Source: Methanolobus psychrotolerans (GTDB lineage: Archaea > Halobacteriota > Methanosarcinia > Methanosarcinales > Methanosarcinaceae). From it: a DNA stretch of 32,217 bases. Shown here one piece after another: positions 7,335-15,253 of this stretch; position 1 is the first letter of the stretch; each line of letters opens with the position of its first letter. The notes under the pieces are model-generated. The model was given only the letters and a program-made list of their open reading frames with translations. It searched no databases and had not been told where the DNA came from. The stretch is from assembly GCF_002243045.1 (NCBI RefSeq), contig NZ_MBKP01000059.1:1-32217 (forward strand), written 5' to 3'. The position numbers and the translations under genes are program-made.

Positions 7335-8534
7335 TTAGCCTTCTTTTATCCCAACCATTTCTTGCATAATACTAACTACATGTTCAGTGGCACCACTCAT
7401 CTTTTTAATTACATCATTAGAGTGTCCATTCCTATAAAACCATTTCTCAAACCATTTATTTAATTCCTGAGTGTCATATATACTTGGACAATATCCACGT
7501 GTTGTCCCAAAAAAAACGTCTTTATTCTGTAAACCAAGCTGAACACTCAACACCTGTTGAGACAGGATAAATGCTTCGATCAATGCCATTGAAGTCATTC
7601 CTATAAGCAAATCACAGGAAACAACAAATTCCAGTGAAGAACCAACTTTAGAAACATCCCATGACAATGATGATGGCAGATTCATTTGCATTAGAACATT
7701 TTCAATCTTGTGGGTAGTTTCTCGTGGATGAGGTCTTATTACTAAATGTATACGATGACCTGATATACTTGACCATTTTCCCAATTCACTTGCTATCTCT
7801 TTAATGGTCGTATATTGAGTATAGCCCGGATTCTTTGTAAGAGTTACTTTGAGATCTTCAGCAAGCGGTTCAGAACAAAATCCTATTAGTAACGTTGTAT
7901 CATCCCTTACAAAACGACTACGGAATAGACCTATGTCATCTTGAGAAAGGGATTTTTTCCAGTTTGCAATGTATTCAAAATATGGTTGGCCGGTAACCAC
8001 TATCTTTTCCGGTGCAAAACTTTCGGCTAACATTTCATCATGTACAATCTCATCTAACACGCAAATACGATCTGGTAAAGAATAGGTACAGTGCCCTTCG
8101 TTAATTCTACAGAAACGCTGCCAATAATTCATCCAGTGATCCAAAACAGCAATGCACGGGATGCCCTGATCTAAAGCAACGCGCCTTACATTATGTTCTA
8201 ATGAATTAAATGCACCCGCCCCTGCTAATAATATATCAGGATGTGCAGCATTCAAGATATTAGATATATCTTCAATTGAAGTGCTATCATCAATTTCCAT
8301 TATCTCATGCCATTGTCCAAGCATTGTTTTAGCACTCCCTGAAACCAGACCACTTATCCTGTGGCCTGTCTTGAGGCATTCTATGATAACCGGCATTATT
8401 GCATTTGCACTTCCGGGATCACTTGCAACAATAAAAAGATTCACATTCCTACATCCTTGATCTTTGAGTGAACGAAAATACGATTCATCCAGTATCATAT
8501 CGTAAAATAATGATGAATAATCATTATTCATCAT
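7335..8534 (-). CDS. GT-B-like glycosyltransferase, uncharacterised
   Basis: This protein has 399 residues and no clear signal peptide or membrane segment. The N-terminal half has a Rossmann-like pattern (NLFIVASDPGSANAIMPVI, then HPDILLAGAGAF and VLDHWMNYWQRF). The C-terminal half has a second one, with IRPHPRETTHK and LLIGMTSMALIEAFILSQQVLSVQLG, the acidic/Ser-rich nucleotide-binding end seen in GT-B enzymes and in CDP-glycerol or polysialyltransferase-like proteins. I cannot assign a family with certainty. It overlaps the end of the B12-radical SAM gene by 11 bp (ATG at 8534, alternative at 8531), so it is the last gene of that operon. A role in transferring the activated sugar is likely but inferred. 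Confidence 0.7.
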   Translation of the reverse strand: MMNNDYSSLFYDMILDESYFRSLKDQGCRNVNLFIVASDPGSANAIMPVIIECLKTGHRISGLVSGSAKTMLGQWHEIMEIDDSTSIEDISNILNAAHPDILLAGAGAFNSLEHNVRRVALDQGIPCIAVLDHWMNYWQRFCRINEGHCTYSLPDRICVLDEIVHDEMLAESFAPEKIVVTGQPYFEYIANWKKSLSQDDIGLFRSRFVRDDTTLLIGFCSEPLAEDLKVTLTKNPGYTQYTTIKEIASELGKWSSISGHRIHLVIRPHPRETTHKIENVLMQMNLPSSLSWDVSKVGSSLEFVVSCDLLIGMTSMALIEAFILSQQVLSVQLGLQNKDVFFGTTRGYCPSIYDTQELNKWFEKWFYRNGHSNDVIKKMSGATEHVVSIMQEMVGIKEG

Positions 8535-9903
8535 CCAATTCGATGTTCTTTTCTTTAGCGAATCGTTTTATTCGAACAAGATCTTGTTTTGCCATCAAAT
8601 CCCTCAAACCAAGAAGCTCAGGATCGCTAAAATTGCTGATGTTCACTGTCAGTTCAGTTGCATCACCCAAAGCCAAAATGAAATTCTCCAGCTTACTATC
8701 ATATTGGTCAAGAATCTTGTCCATATTCTTATAATAAAGTTCAGAACCAGGGTATGGTGTTATAATAAATGGGAATATCTGGAATCCATTTTTGACCCAG
8801 AACTTTGTCGTTCTGTAGATAGACTGAAGGTCTTCGCCTTCATATCCAACCATGAAATTCATTACAGGATTGATACCAGCTTTTAAAGTCAGATCAAGAG
8901 CTCTCTGTAATTTATCAACAGTTGTATTCTTCTTGATCTCCTTCAATATCCTATTGTCTGCTGACTCTCCCCCAATCTCGAGATATGTACAACCACATTC
9001 TTTAAGCCTTGATAGTATATCCGGATCAATGGTATTTGGATGACCGGTGGATCCCCATTTCACAACATCTACTAAACCTGCTTCCTCATATAGATCACAG
9101 AATTCAATTGCCCTTTTCTTGTTTGCCAACATGTTCTCATCTACAAGAGTAACAAAATCAATGGCATACTTGAACCTGAAGTGTTTTATCATTTCAACAA
9201 CATATTTTGGACTTTGGTATCTAACCTTACGTCCACCAACATTGTGGAAACAAAATGTACATCCCCATGGACACCCTCTTTCAGATATAACATCTATCCT
9301 TCTTTTAGATTCAAGTGCTTCATAACTTAGTGCAATTGAGCTATTCTTGAAATAAACATCTTCCATTGGCAACATATCCAATGCGGGATACGGAAGCTGA
9401 TCCAATTCCTCTGGTGTCATCAATGGTCTTTTCTGAGTTTCAATAATTTGGTTTTCCCGATCACGATATACGATTCCAGGCACATTGGAAAAGTCCCGAT
9501 CTTCTAAATGAATTACTACATCAAGAACTGTTCTTTCACCTTCACCTATTACACAGATATCCAAACCAGAAATCCATTCCAACATTTCTTTAGGAATACT
9601 TGTAGCACATCCTCCACCGGACATAATACAGGATTCCGGAAAAATCATCCTCATTCGAGGGATAAGTTCCTTTTGAAATTTATAAGTGGTAACGAGACCC
9701 GAGAGTCCAATCAGGTCAAAATCCTCATCTTTAATATCTTCAATGATCTCATCAACAGTTAATCGATAAGCGTTAGCATCCAGTAATACTACCTCGTGCT
9801 GCAATTCGTCAAGAACTGCGGCAATCAAAGACAAGCCATAAGGTATGTTTTTTGGTGGCTGTGTTTCTCGAATCGGAGAGTTAATTAGAAGTATCTTACT
9901 CAT
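8524..9903 (-). CDS. B12-binding radical SAM protein
   Basis: This cobalamin-dependent radical SAM enzyme has 459 residues. The N-terminal B12-binding fold is at about 1-140 (LLINSPIRETQPPKNIPYGLS, then DLIGLSGLVTTYKFQ and SGGGCATSIPKEML, VIGEGERT), and the radical SAM motif is CPWGCTFC (C211, C215, C218 with this start). A typical DxHxxG lower-ligand motif is not obvious, as in many BchE-like members. I chose the ATG at 9903, preceded by GGAAGGAAAC, over the in-frame ATG at 9918. It overlaps the Maf-like gene by 8 bp. Such enzymes methylate unreactive carbons or rearrange rings; with a Maf-like partner it may act on a sugar, a lipid or a peptide. The substrate is unknown. Confidence 0.88.
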   Translation of the reverse strand: MSKILLINSPIRETQPPKNIPYGLSLIAAVLDELQHEVVLLDANAYRLTVDEIIEDIKDEDFDLIGLSGLVTTYKFQKELIPRMRMIFPESCIMSGGGCATSIPKEMLEWISGLDICVIGEGERTVLDVVIHLEDRDFSNVPGIVYRDRENQIIETQKRPLMTPEELDQLPYPALDMLPMEDVYFKNSSIALSYEALESKRRIDVISERGCPWGCTFCFHNVGGRKVRYQSPKYVVEMIKHFRFKYAIDFVTLVDENMLANKKRAIEFCDLYEEAGLVDVVKWGSTGHPNTIDPDILSRLKECGCTYLEIGGESADNRILKEIKKNTTVDKLQRALDLTLKAGINPVMNFMVGYEGEDLQSIYRTTKFWVKNGFQIFPFIITPYPGSELYYKNMDKILDQYDSKLENFILALGDATELTVNISNFSDPELLGLRDLMAKQDLVRIKRFAKEKNIELDDE

Positions 9904-10849
9904 TATGTTTCCTTCCATAGGTACTTAAAAAATCTCTGAACCACATCGATTCAATAGGGTCTTCATGAAGAATGCCACCTTCTGTACAGTTGATTATTTT
10001 ATACCCCTCTAAAACCATATATTTGGCAGCATCAATCAATCCCTCTTTGTAATAAGAGAATATTGGCTCTGTATAACTCTTTGTTTTAAAGTATGGATGG
10101 AAATATTCCTGGTAGAAAGTTGTATAAATCTCTTCATCAGTCATGTCAGGATATGCTTTTCTAATGTTAAGATAACTATAAGTATTCTCAAAAGGCGTTC
10201 CTGCAGGATAGCCAAGATTTAGTCCTATCGTTGCTATAGGGTTACATTTCAAATAGTATGCAAATATCACTCCAAACCCACCAACATTACCTGTAGTATT
10301 TATGTTGGGTTTCTGCGTTAAGTAACGAATATACTTTGTGATTGACTTTTTTTCGTGGGGGTTATCAATCATTGCATTATAGAAATATCTCTCCCCCTTA
10401 AACCTGTTGACAGCATTTGGCGGAGCAAGTGTTGCAAAAATAACTTTTATCTGCTCAGCATATTCATCAACAATAGGGTCATCAAAGAATCTATGGATAT
10501 TCTCTCTGTCACCATCGGCATTGACGATATAATCTGGAATTATTCCCTCTTTTAAAAGTGGTATGAACATTCGATCCACAGCGATAATTATACCTTCAAA
10601 GTCACTTTCACGCAACATCTTTAAATGATGATTTTCTTTTATAGATGGACCTGCTGCTATTACAATAGCACTCATCCCTTCATGTTTGGGAAGATCTTTT
10701 ATACTTTTTGAAGACAAAATTGTCTCCATGTTTTGAGCTATATTTTCCATCCACAACTTCTCAAAATTATCTATCGTCGCCTCTGTAATCGAGTTGGATA
10801 AATCATCATTGTTCGCAATTTCACTCAGAGATTGAAAGTTACCATCCAT
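9896..10849 (-). CDS. Maf-like/DUF115 protein (6-hydroxymethylpterin pyrophosphokinase MptE-like)
   Basis: This 317-residue protein has the DUF115 core: SAIVIAAGPSIKEN at about 60-73, IIIAVDRMFIPLLKEGIIPDY and VNADGDREN, ending with a FGVIFAYYLKCNPIATIGLNLGYP block. Two functions are known in the family: archaeal MptE pterin pyrophosphokinase, and bacterial Maf transferases that attach pseudaminic or legionaminic acid to flagellin. In a locus full of CMP-nonulosonate genes the Maf-type role is the better fit, possibly on archaellin or an S-layer protein. I chose the second ATG at 10849 because GGTGAT (10856-10861) has good spacing to it and is too close to the ATG at 10855. The gene overlaps the radical SAM gene downstream. 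Confidence 0.8.
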   Translation of the reverse strand: MDGNFQSLSEIANNDDLSNSITEATIDNFEKLWMENIAQNMETILSSKSIKDLPKHEGMSAIVIAAGPSIKENHHLKMLRESDFEGIIIAVDRMFIPLLKEGIIPDYIVNADGDRENIHRFFDDPIVDEYAEQIKVIFATLAPPNAVNRFKGERYFYNAMIDNPHEKKSITKYIRYLTQKPNINTTGNVGGFGVIFAYYLKCNPIATIGLNLGYPAGTPFENTYSYLNIRKAYPDMTDEEIYTTFYQEYFHPYFKTKSYTEPIFSYYKEGLIDAAKYMVLEGYKIINCTEGGILHEDPIESMWFRDFLSTYGRKHNE

Positions 10850-10926
10850 GAACATATCACCAAAATTGTATCAAATGCATTTTCAACAAGCTAATGAAAA
10901 TTATTATAAATTAGACTGCAATACAT

Positions 10927-11055
10927 TTATTCTTCATCCACAAGACTTCCGCCTTTGATGACCACTACACTTCCAAAAGCTTTGATGTTTTTAATAGTTT
11001 CCTTATCTATCTTCTTTTGCCCATTTTCCTGTACATTTGACTTACCATACTTCAT
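10927..11055 (-). CDS. Small 42-residue protein, unknown
   Basis: A small ORF, ATG at 11055 to TAA at 10927, encodes 42 residues beginning MKYGKSNVQENGQKK and ending VVVIKGGSLVDEE. A near-perfect Shine-Dalgarno site (GGAGAGTGA) lies at 11062-11070, which is the main reason to believe it is translated. It sits between the DegT aminotransferase (60 bp) and Maf-like (71 bp) genes on the same strand. The first half is basic and polar; the second half is a short hydrophobic strand and an acidic tail. No cysteine is present, and there is no signal peptide or membrane helix. It could be a small accessory protein or a substrate peptide for the radical SAM enzymes nearby; no function is assigned. Confidence 0.6.
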   Translation of the reverse strand: MKYGKSNVQENGQKKIDKETIKNIKAFGSVVVIKGGSLVDEE

Positions 11056-11061
11056 ATCATT

Positions 11062-11070
11062 TCACTCTCC
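11062..11070 (-). promoter_or_regulatory. Shine-Dalgarno site of the 42-residue ORF
   Basis: GGAGAGTGA on the minus strand lies six bases before the ATG at 11055. The overlapping ATG at 11060 is out of frame and meets a stop after two codons, so 11055 is the start. Confidence 0.65.
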
Positions 11071-11115
11071 TATTTTTGACATATGTGTTTAAAATAATCA
11101 TTTGTTCTTCACGTA

Positions 11116-12417
11116 TTATATTGTGCTTCTGTTCATGTACACTTTTTCAAAAGCATCAATAACATCATCCATGTCATTCTTTGTCATGGAGGGCCTTATA
11201 AACTCATGCGAAAATAACTCTTTTTCATGCAATCGCTCTGCAACCGGACACAATCCTTTCTCATAATTTGTTTTCCCTTTATAAATAGGACATTTAAAAG
11301 GACAACCTTTATCGCCATAAGCAATCAGGTTTTGATACATGGGCTCAAGATAGAGAGGTTTCACATATCCGACAGACATATTTACACCTTCACCTTCACG
11401 CAATTCTGTGATAGGCAACTCCGCTTTAACAGCATTGATGAATAAATCCCGCGGAACTCCAATTACACTTTCATCATATTTCAAACATTGTATATAATAT
11501 ACATGAATACTATCTTCCCTAATAGCTGGTGCTGTAATTCCATCAAATTTAGATAATTCCTTTGCAAGATAATCTGCATTTGTAATCCTTTTACTTATTA
11601 GTCCCTCCAGTTTTTGCAACTGGCATCGTCCAATGGCAGCCTCAATCTCATTCATCCGGAAATTAAATCCCACCATATTTACTAGATCTAATGTTCCTTT
11701 GTTTCTAACAACTGCTTCAGCGTGGTTTCGTATCAAGCGTACTTTTTCGGCAAGTTCGTCATCGTCCGTGACAACAACACCACCTTCTCCGGTGTGGATG
11801 TGTTTATGGTAGTTCAAACTGTAAACCCCGATATCACCAAGTGTGCCTGCCCATTTTCCTTTATATTTGGCATGTGGTGCCTGTGCACAATCTTCTATTA
11901 CTAGTAGACCATGCTTTTCAGCAATCGCATTAATAGCATCAGCATCGTAAGGCTGTCCGAAAATATCTACTACGACTATAGCCTTTGTTCTCTCTGTAAT
12001 CCTGCTTTCAACACTTGCAGGATCTAAACAGTAATGATTAGGCTCTATGTCAGCAAAAACCGGCACAGCATTAAATATTATGGTACTTGTTGCAGATGCT
12101 GACATTGTATAAGGCGATACTATTACCTCATCGCCTGGACCAACACCACTTGCACCGATTGCACAATACAAGCCAGATGTACACGAATTTACGGCTATAG
12201 CGTGTTTAACTCCAAAATAATTAGCCCATTCTTCCTCAAATGCCCTGACTTCTGGTCCACCATAAAAATCGGAATGCCAACTCCCAAGAAAACGGGATAA
12301 AATTCCAGAGTCCATTACTCTCTGAACAGCTTCTTTTTCTTCATCGCCTATTACATTATATGCCGGAAAGGGTTTTGTTCTAACTGGCTTTCCGCCATGG
12401 ATTGCTAAATATTCCAT
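11116..12417 (-). CDS. DegT/DnrJ/EryC1/StrS family sugar aminotransferase
   Basis: This PLP enzyme has 433 residues. HGGKPVRTKPFP is the usual family N-terminus. EDCAQAPHA (D176) binds the pyridine nitrogen, and the Schiff-base lysine is K205 in SLNYHKHIHTGEGG. The C-terminal GCPFKCPIYKGK, with cysteines, and CPVAERLHEKELF belong to a subgroup that is longer than usual for the family. It starts at the ATG at 12417 after GGAGTTTGA, 12 bp from the Gfo/Idh gene. Given the 4,6-dehydratase upstream in the operon, it may aminate C4 of a UDP-4-keto-6-deoxy sugar (LegC/PseC-like), or aminate a 3-keto sugar produced by the Gfo/Idh enzyme next to it. The latter pairing is common in WlbA/WlbE-type pathways. 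Confidence 0.9.
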   Translation of the reverse strand: MEYLAIHGGKPVRTKPFPAYNVIGDEEKEAVQRVMDSGILSRFLGSWHSDFYGGPEVRAFEEEWANYFGVKHAIAVNSCTSGLYCAIGASGVGPGDEVIVSPYTMSASATSTIIFNAVPVFADIEPNHYCLDPASVESRITERTKAIVVVDIFGQPYDADAINAIAEKHGLLVIEDCAQAPHAKYKGKWAGTLGDIGVYSLNYHKHIHTGEGGVVVTDDDELAEKVRLIRNHAEAVVRNKGTLDLVNMVGFNFRMNEIEAAIGRCQLQKLEGLISKRITNADYLAKELSKFDGITAPAIREDSIHVYYIQCLKYDESVIGVPRDLFINAVKAELPITELREGEGVNMSVGYVKPLYLEPMYQNLIAYGDKGCPFKCPIYKGKTNYEKGLCPVAERLHEKELFSHEFIRPSMTKNDMDDVIDAFEKVYMNRSTI

Positions 12418-12429
12418 TTTATCAAACTC

Positions 12430-13401
12430 CTATTTTTGGCATTCCTTTATAAGTTTCAGACATGTTTTTTGAGTATGTAGAGCATCATAACCAGAACAAA
12501 TTATATTGTCATTTCCTTCAATCGTATCAATAATGTTCGACACTGCATAAGACATGGATTTGTTTAATCCTGTTTGAATACGTTTTTTTTCATACATTTC
12601 CAAGTATCCGGGATACATCGGATTTATCCTTATGCTATATTCGGTCATCTCTAATCCAGATCTGTTAAAATGAAAACGCGCTTTTTCACATAGTATATCA
12701 ATCTCAAATATACTATAACTTCTTGCGTCACCAGTGACAACATGGGCTTGTGCCCCATTCGTGAATTTCAAGAATGCATCGACAGCAGGATCATTCTCAT
12801 ACCAATCAAATCTAGCAGATAAAGGAATTGCTTTCTCTATGTTCCCAAACAAAAATCTCAATATATCAACTAGGTGAGAACCATTATGGAGGATTCCTTT
12901 TGTATATATGCCAGTGATATTTAGAATTTTACCATATGTCCCTTTTTCAAATTCATTTTTGAGATGCTGTGTTATCGGATCCCAACGACGGGAGTAGTTG
13001 ACTGCTAAAACAATTCCTGCCTCTGAATATTTATTTACAATCCGTTTTCCAGATTCCATGTTAATGGTTAAAGGCTTTTCGCAGAAAACCGCTTTTGGAT
13101 TATATTCATAACACAACTCAAGCATTTTCTCATGCTGCTCATCAGGTACACAAATGCTGATAATATCTATGTTTTCATTGTCAAGCATTTCTTTTGGATC
13201 ATTATATGCAACTCCGCCCCATGTACAAGTTGCATCATTGGCCTTTTGATAATCGACATCTACCATTGCACAAAGTCGCGTCCGCGTTTCCAGTGAATAA
13301 GCGTGAGCATGCGTCAACACCCGATCGCTTTGATATGGCCGATCATATAGTGCAGCAATATTGCCACATCCTATTATTGCCACATTATACCTGATTGCCA
13401 T
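12430..13401 (-). CDS. Gfo/Idh/MocA family oxidoreductase
   Basis: This 323-residue NAD(P)-dependent sugar dehydrogenase has the cofactor loop GCGNIA at 11-16 and the family CEKPLTI motif at about 107-113 (catalytic K109). A C-terminal domain has SHLVDILRFLFG, which carries the usual His/Asp region. It starts at the ATG at 13401 with GGAAAAACCCAC upstream and overlaps the SpsF-type gene by 17 bp. Together with the DegT aminotransferase just downstream, it suggests formation of a keto sugar followed by amination, as in 3-amino or 2,3-diamino sugar synthesis. An alternative is ketose/aldose modification in the legionaminate precursor route. The substrate is inferred only. Confidence 0.9.
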   Translation of the reverse strand: MAIRYNVAIIGCGNIAALYDRPYQSDRVLTHAHAYSLETRTRLCAMVDVDYQKANDATCTWGGVAYNDPKEMLDNENIDIISICVPDEQHEKMLELCYEYNPKAVFCEKPLTINMESGKRIVNKYSEAGIVLAVNYSRRWDPITQHLKNEFEKGTYGKILNITGIYTKGILHNGSHLVDILRFLFGNIEKAIPLSARFDWYENDPAVDAFLKFTNGAQAHVVTGDARSYSIFEIDILCEKARFHFNRSGLEMTEYSIRINPMYPGYLEMYEKKRIQTGLNKSMSYAVSNIIDTIEGNDNIICSGYDALHTQKTCLKLIKECQK

Positions 13402-14173
13402 GTGGGTTTTTCCTTTTTATCTGCTTATTTATCAAAACTAATTCTGGTTTATCTCGAAGCAATTTTACAACATCTGAAGCAGAGAACTCCGGATTATGTG
13501 GATAAAGTTCCTCAAAAATCCTGCCGATAAGTTCATAGTCTTCCTGTGTGTCCAACGTAACTGCCAAATCTGGCCAATATACCTCTTCATCAGATTCCAT
13601 ATTCTTGAGCCGATATCGTTCTGGATGCTCATAAATGTATATAGAAACGTGTTCATGATCTACCGGATCAGATGTCAATGTATTGACCTCTTCTAAAATA
13701 GATACGGGAAAAACCTGCACATCAAATCCAATTGGATATGATCGGTCTATTGTATTTGAGACATAATCATAATCCCCATTTAAAAACACCTGTATATATT
13801 CATCTACAATATTAGGATCTACAAAGGGACAATCACCTGTGATCTCAACAATAATATCTGCAGATACACTTTTGGCTGCATCAAGAACACGTATTAAAAC
13901 ATCCTCCTCGCTGCCACGGAAATACTTAATATTCAATTTATCGCAAAGAGCAATAATTGGTTCGTCAGTATCATTTGTTGTAGTTGCAACTATAATTTCA
14001 TCCAAATATTCAGATCTTTGCAACCTTTCGATCAGAAGCTCAAGTACAGGGTACCCCATTATAGGTTTTAGTACTTTTCCAGGTAACCTTGTAGAAGTCA
14101 TCCTTGCTTCTATTGTAGCCACAATCTTTTTGCTTCGTGTTACTCCGGAGTTATCTTTTACACTTACTTCCAT
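13385..14173 (-). CDS. SpsF-type cytidylyltransferase
   Basis: This 262-residue member of the acylneuraminate/KdsB-like cytidylyltransferase group has the nucleotide loop IEARMTSTRLPGKVL at about 21-35. It is followed by YFRGSEEDVLIRVLDAA and VEITGDCPFVDPNIVDEYI, hallmarks of SpsF (spore-coat polysaccharide) proteins, and LAVTLDTQEDYELI near the end. SpsF/PseF-like enzymes activate nonulosonic acids with CTP. It lies 45 bp after the dehydratase gene and overlaps the Gfo/Idh gene. The ATG at 14173 is used with only a weak SD (GGTGTGG), so the N-terminal 14 residues are uncertain. It is a paralogue of the gene at 30572-31306, with the same signature blocks. Confidence 0.87.
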   Translation of the reverse strand: MEVSVKDNSGVTRSKKIVATIEARMTSTRLPGKVLKPIMGYPVLELLIERLQRSEYLDEIIVATTTNDTDEPIIALCDKLNIKYFRGSEEDVLIRVLDAAKSVSADIIVEITGDCPFVDPNIVDEYIQVFLNGDYDYVSNTIDRSYPIGFDVQVFPVSILEEVNTLTSDPVDHEHVSIYIYEHPERYRLKNMESDEEVYWPDLAVTLDTQEDYELIGRIFEELYPHNPEFSASDVVKLLRDKPELVLINKQIKRKNPHGNQV

Positions 14174-14218
14174 ATACTACCACACCAGTTACCAGTATGT
14201 TCATTACTGCACCTACGA

Positions 14219-15253
14219 TTATATAATGTTCTCTTTTATTAATATAGATTTTATCTCATCTTTTGTAATTGGCTCTACATCTCTTGAAATGTATTCAGTT
14301 GATGTTATTGGTGATGCGTTGTATGCAGTTTCATCGATCATTATCAGTTCATCTTTTATATTTGGTAAAATTATGAACATATCATCACGCTCAAGTGACC
14401 TGGTGGCTTCGTCATCTGTCATAAGTTCTTCATACAACTTCTCTCCAAGTTTTGTGCCAATGATCTTTGTACCAATGCTTTCCGGTCGATGTCCGTATCG
14501 TGCTGCCAGTTCATCTATAAGCACTTCAGCTAAATCAGATATTTTAACGGTTGGCATTTTAAGTATAAAAGCTTCCCCACCTTGTGATATCTCCATAGTC
14601 AGAACCAAGAGTTTTACTGCCTGCGACATTGCCATCATAAAACGCGTCATTTCAGGATCAGTGATGGTTATAAACCTACCTTCGTTAATTTGTCTTTTGA
14701 AAATAGGAATGACTGAACCACTGGAATCCATTACATTACCAAATCTTACACTCGAAAAAGCAGTCTTCTTACCCCCATAATAATTTGCAGACACCATTAG
14801 TTTTTCGCCCAATAATTTAGTAGCCCCCATAGTACTGCTTGGGTTTACAGCTTTGTCACTGCTTGTGAAAATAACCTTTTTTACATTTGTTTCTAAGCTT
14901 GCCTCAATAATATTTTGTACGCCGATTACATTTGTTTTAACTGTCTCGAACGGATTATATTCCGACGATAGTACATGTTTATAAGCTGCCGTATGAAATA
15001 CATAATCAATCCCATTTAATGCTCTTATAAGGCGGTCTTTATCGCGCACATCACCTATAAGGAAGCGTACATTATGTATATAGTTCTTTTCTGCCAGTTC
15101 ACTTTGAAAGTTAAACATCTCTGCCTCATTGGTGTCAAATATTCTAACAACCGCTGGCTTTTTATATTTCAATAGATATCTAATCAGTTCCTTTCCAACT
15201 GATCCGGCACCGCCAGTAACTAATATATTTTTGTTCTCAAAAAATTGAGTCAT
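14219..15253 (-). CDS. UDP-N-acetylglucosamine 4,6-dehydratase-like (polysaccharide biosynthesis protein)
   Basis: This 344-residue extended SDR is of the FlaA1/PseB/LegB class (PF02719-like). The Rossmann motif GGAGSVG is at 14-20, AAYKHV near 89-94, FTSSDKAVNP at 129-138, and MGATK at 142-146. In this class the usual catalytic Tyr is replaced by Met and an upstream Lys/Asp does the chemistry. Such enzymes remove water from UDP-GlcNAc to give the 4-keto-6-deoxy sugar, the first step to legionaminic, pseudaminic or bacillosamine-type sugars. It starts at the ATG at 15253, overlapping the upstream PFTS-type gene by 4 bp. A broken copy of a related gene lies at 31306-31545. C5 inversion or retention cannot be told by eye. 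Confidence 0.9.
   Translation of the reverse strand: MTQFFENKNILVTGGAGSVGKELIRYLLKYKKPAVVRIFDTNEAEMFNFQSELAEKNYIHNVRFLIGDVRDKDRLIRALNGIDYVFHTAAYKHVLSSEYNPFETVKTNVIGVQNIIEASLETNVKKVIFTSSDKAVNPSSTMGATKLLGEKLMVSANYYGGKKTAFSSVRFGNVMDSSGSVIPIFKRQINEGRFITITDPEMTRFMMAMSQAVKLLVLTMEISQGGEAFILKMPTVKISDLAEVLIDELAARYGHRPESIGTKIIGTKLGEKLYEELMTDDEATRSLERDDMFIILPNIKDELIMIDETAYNASPITSTEYISRDVEPITKDEIKSILIKENII

Noticed and set aside
10927-11055. Reading the KGGS string of the small ORF as an amino-acid kinase domain
   Set aside because: The kinase fold needs over 200 residues; a four-residue match near the C-terminus of a 42-residue peptide is not evidence.
13839-14780. A 313-codon plus-strand open frame
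   Set aside because: It is fully antisense to the SpsF-type and dehydratase genes, has Ser/Ile-rich composition typical of a reverse-strand shadow, and shows no motif.
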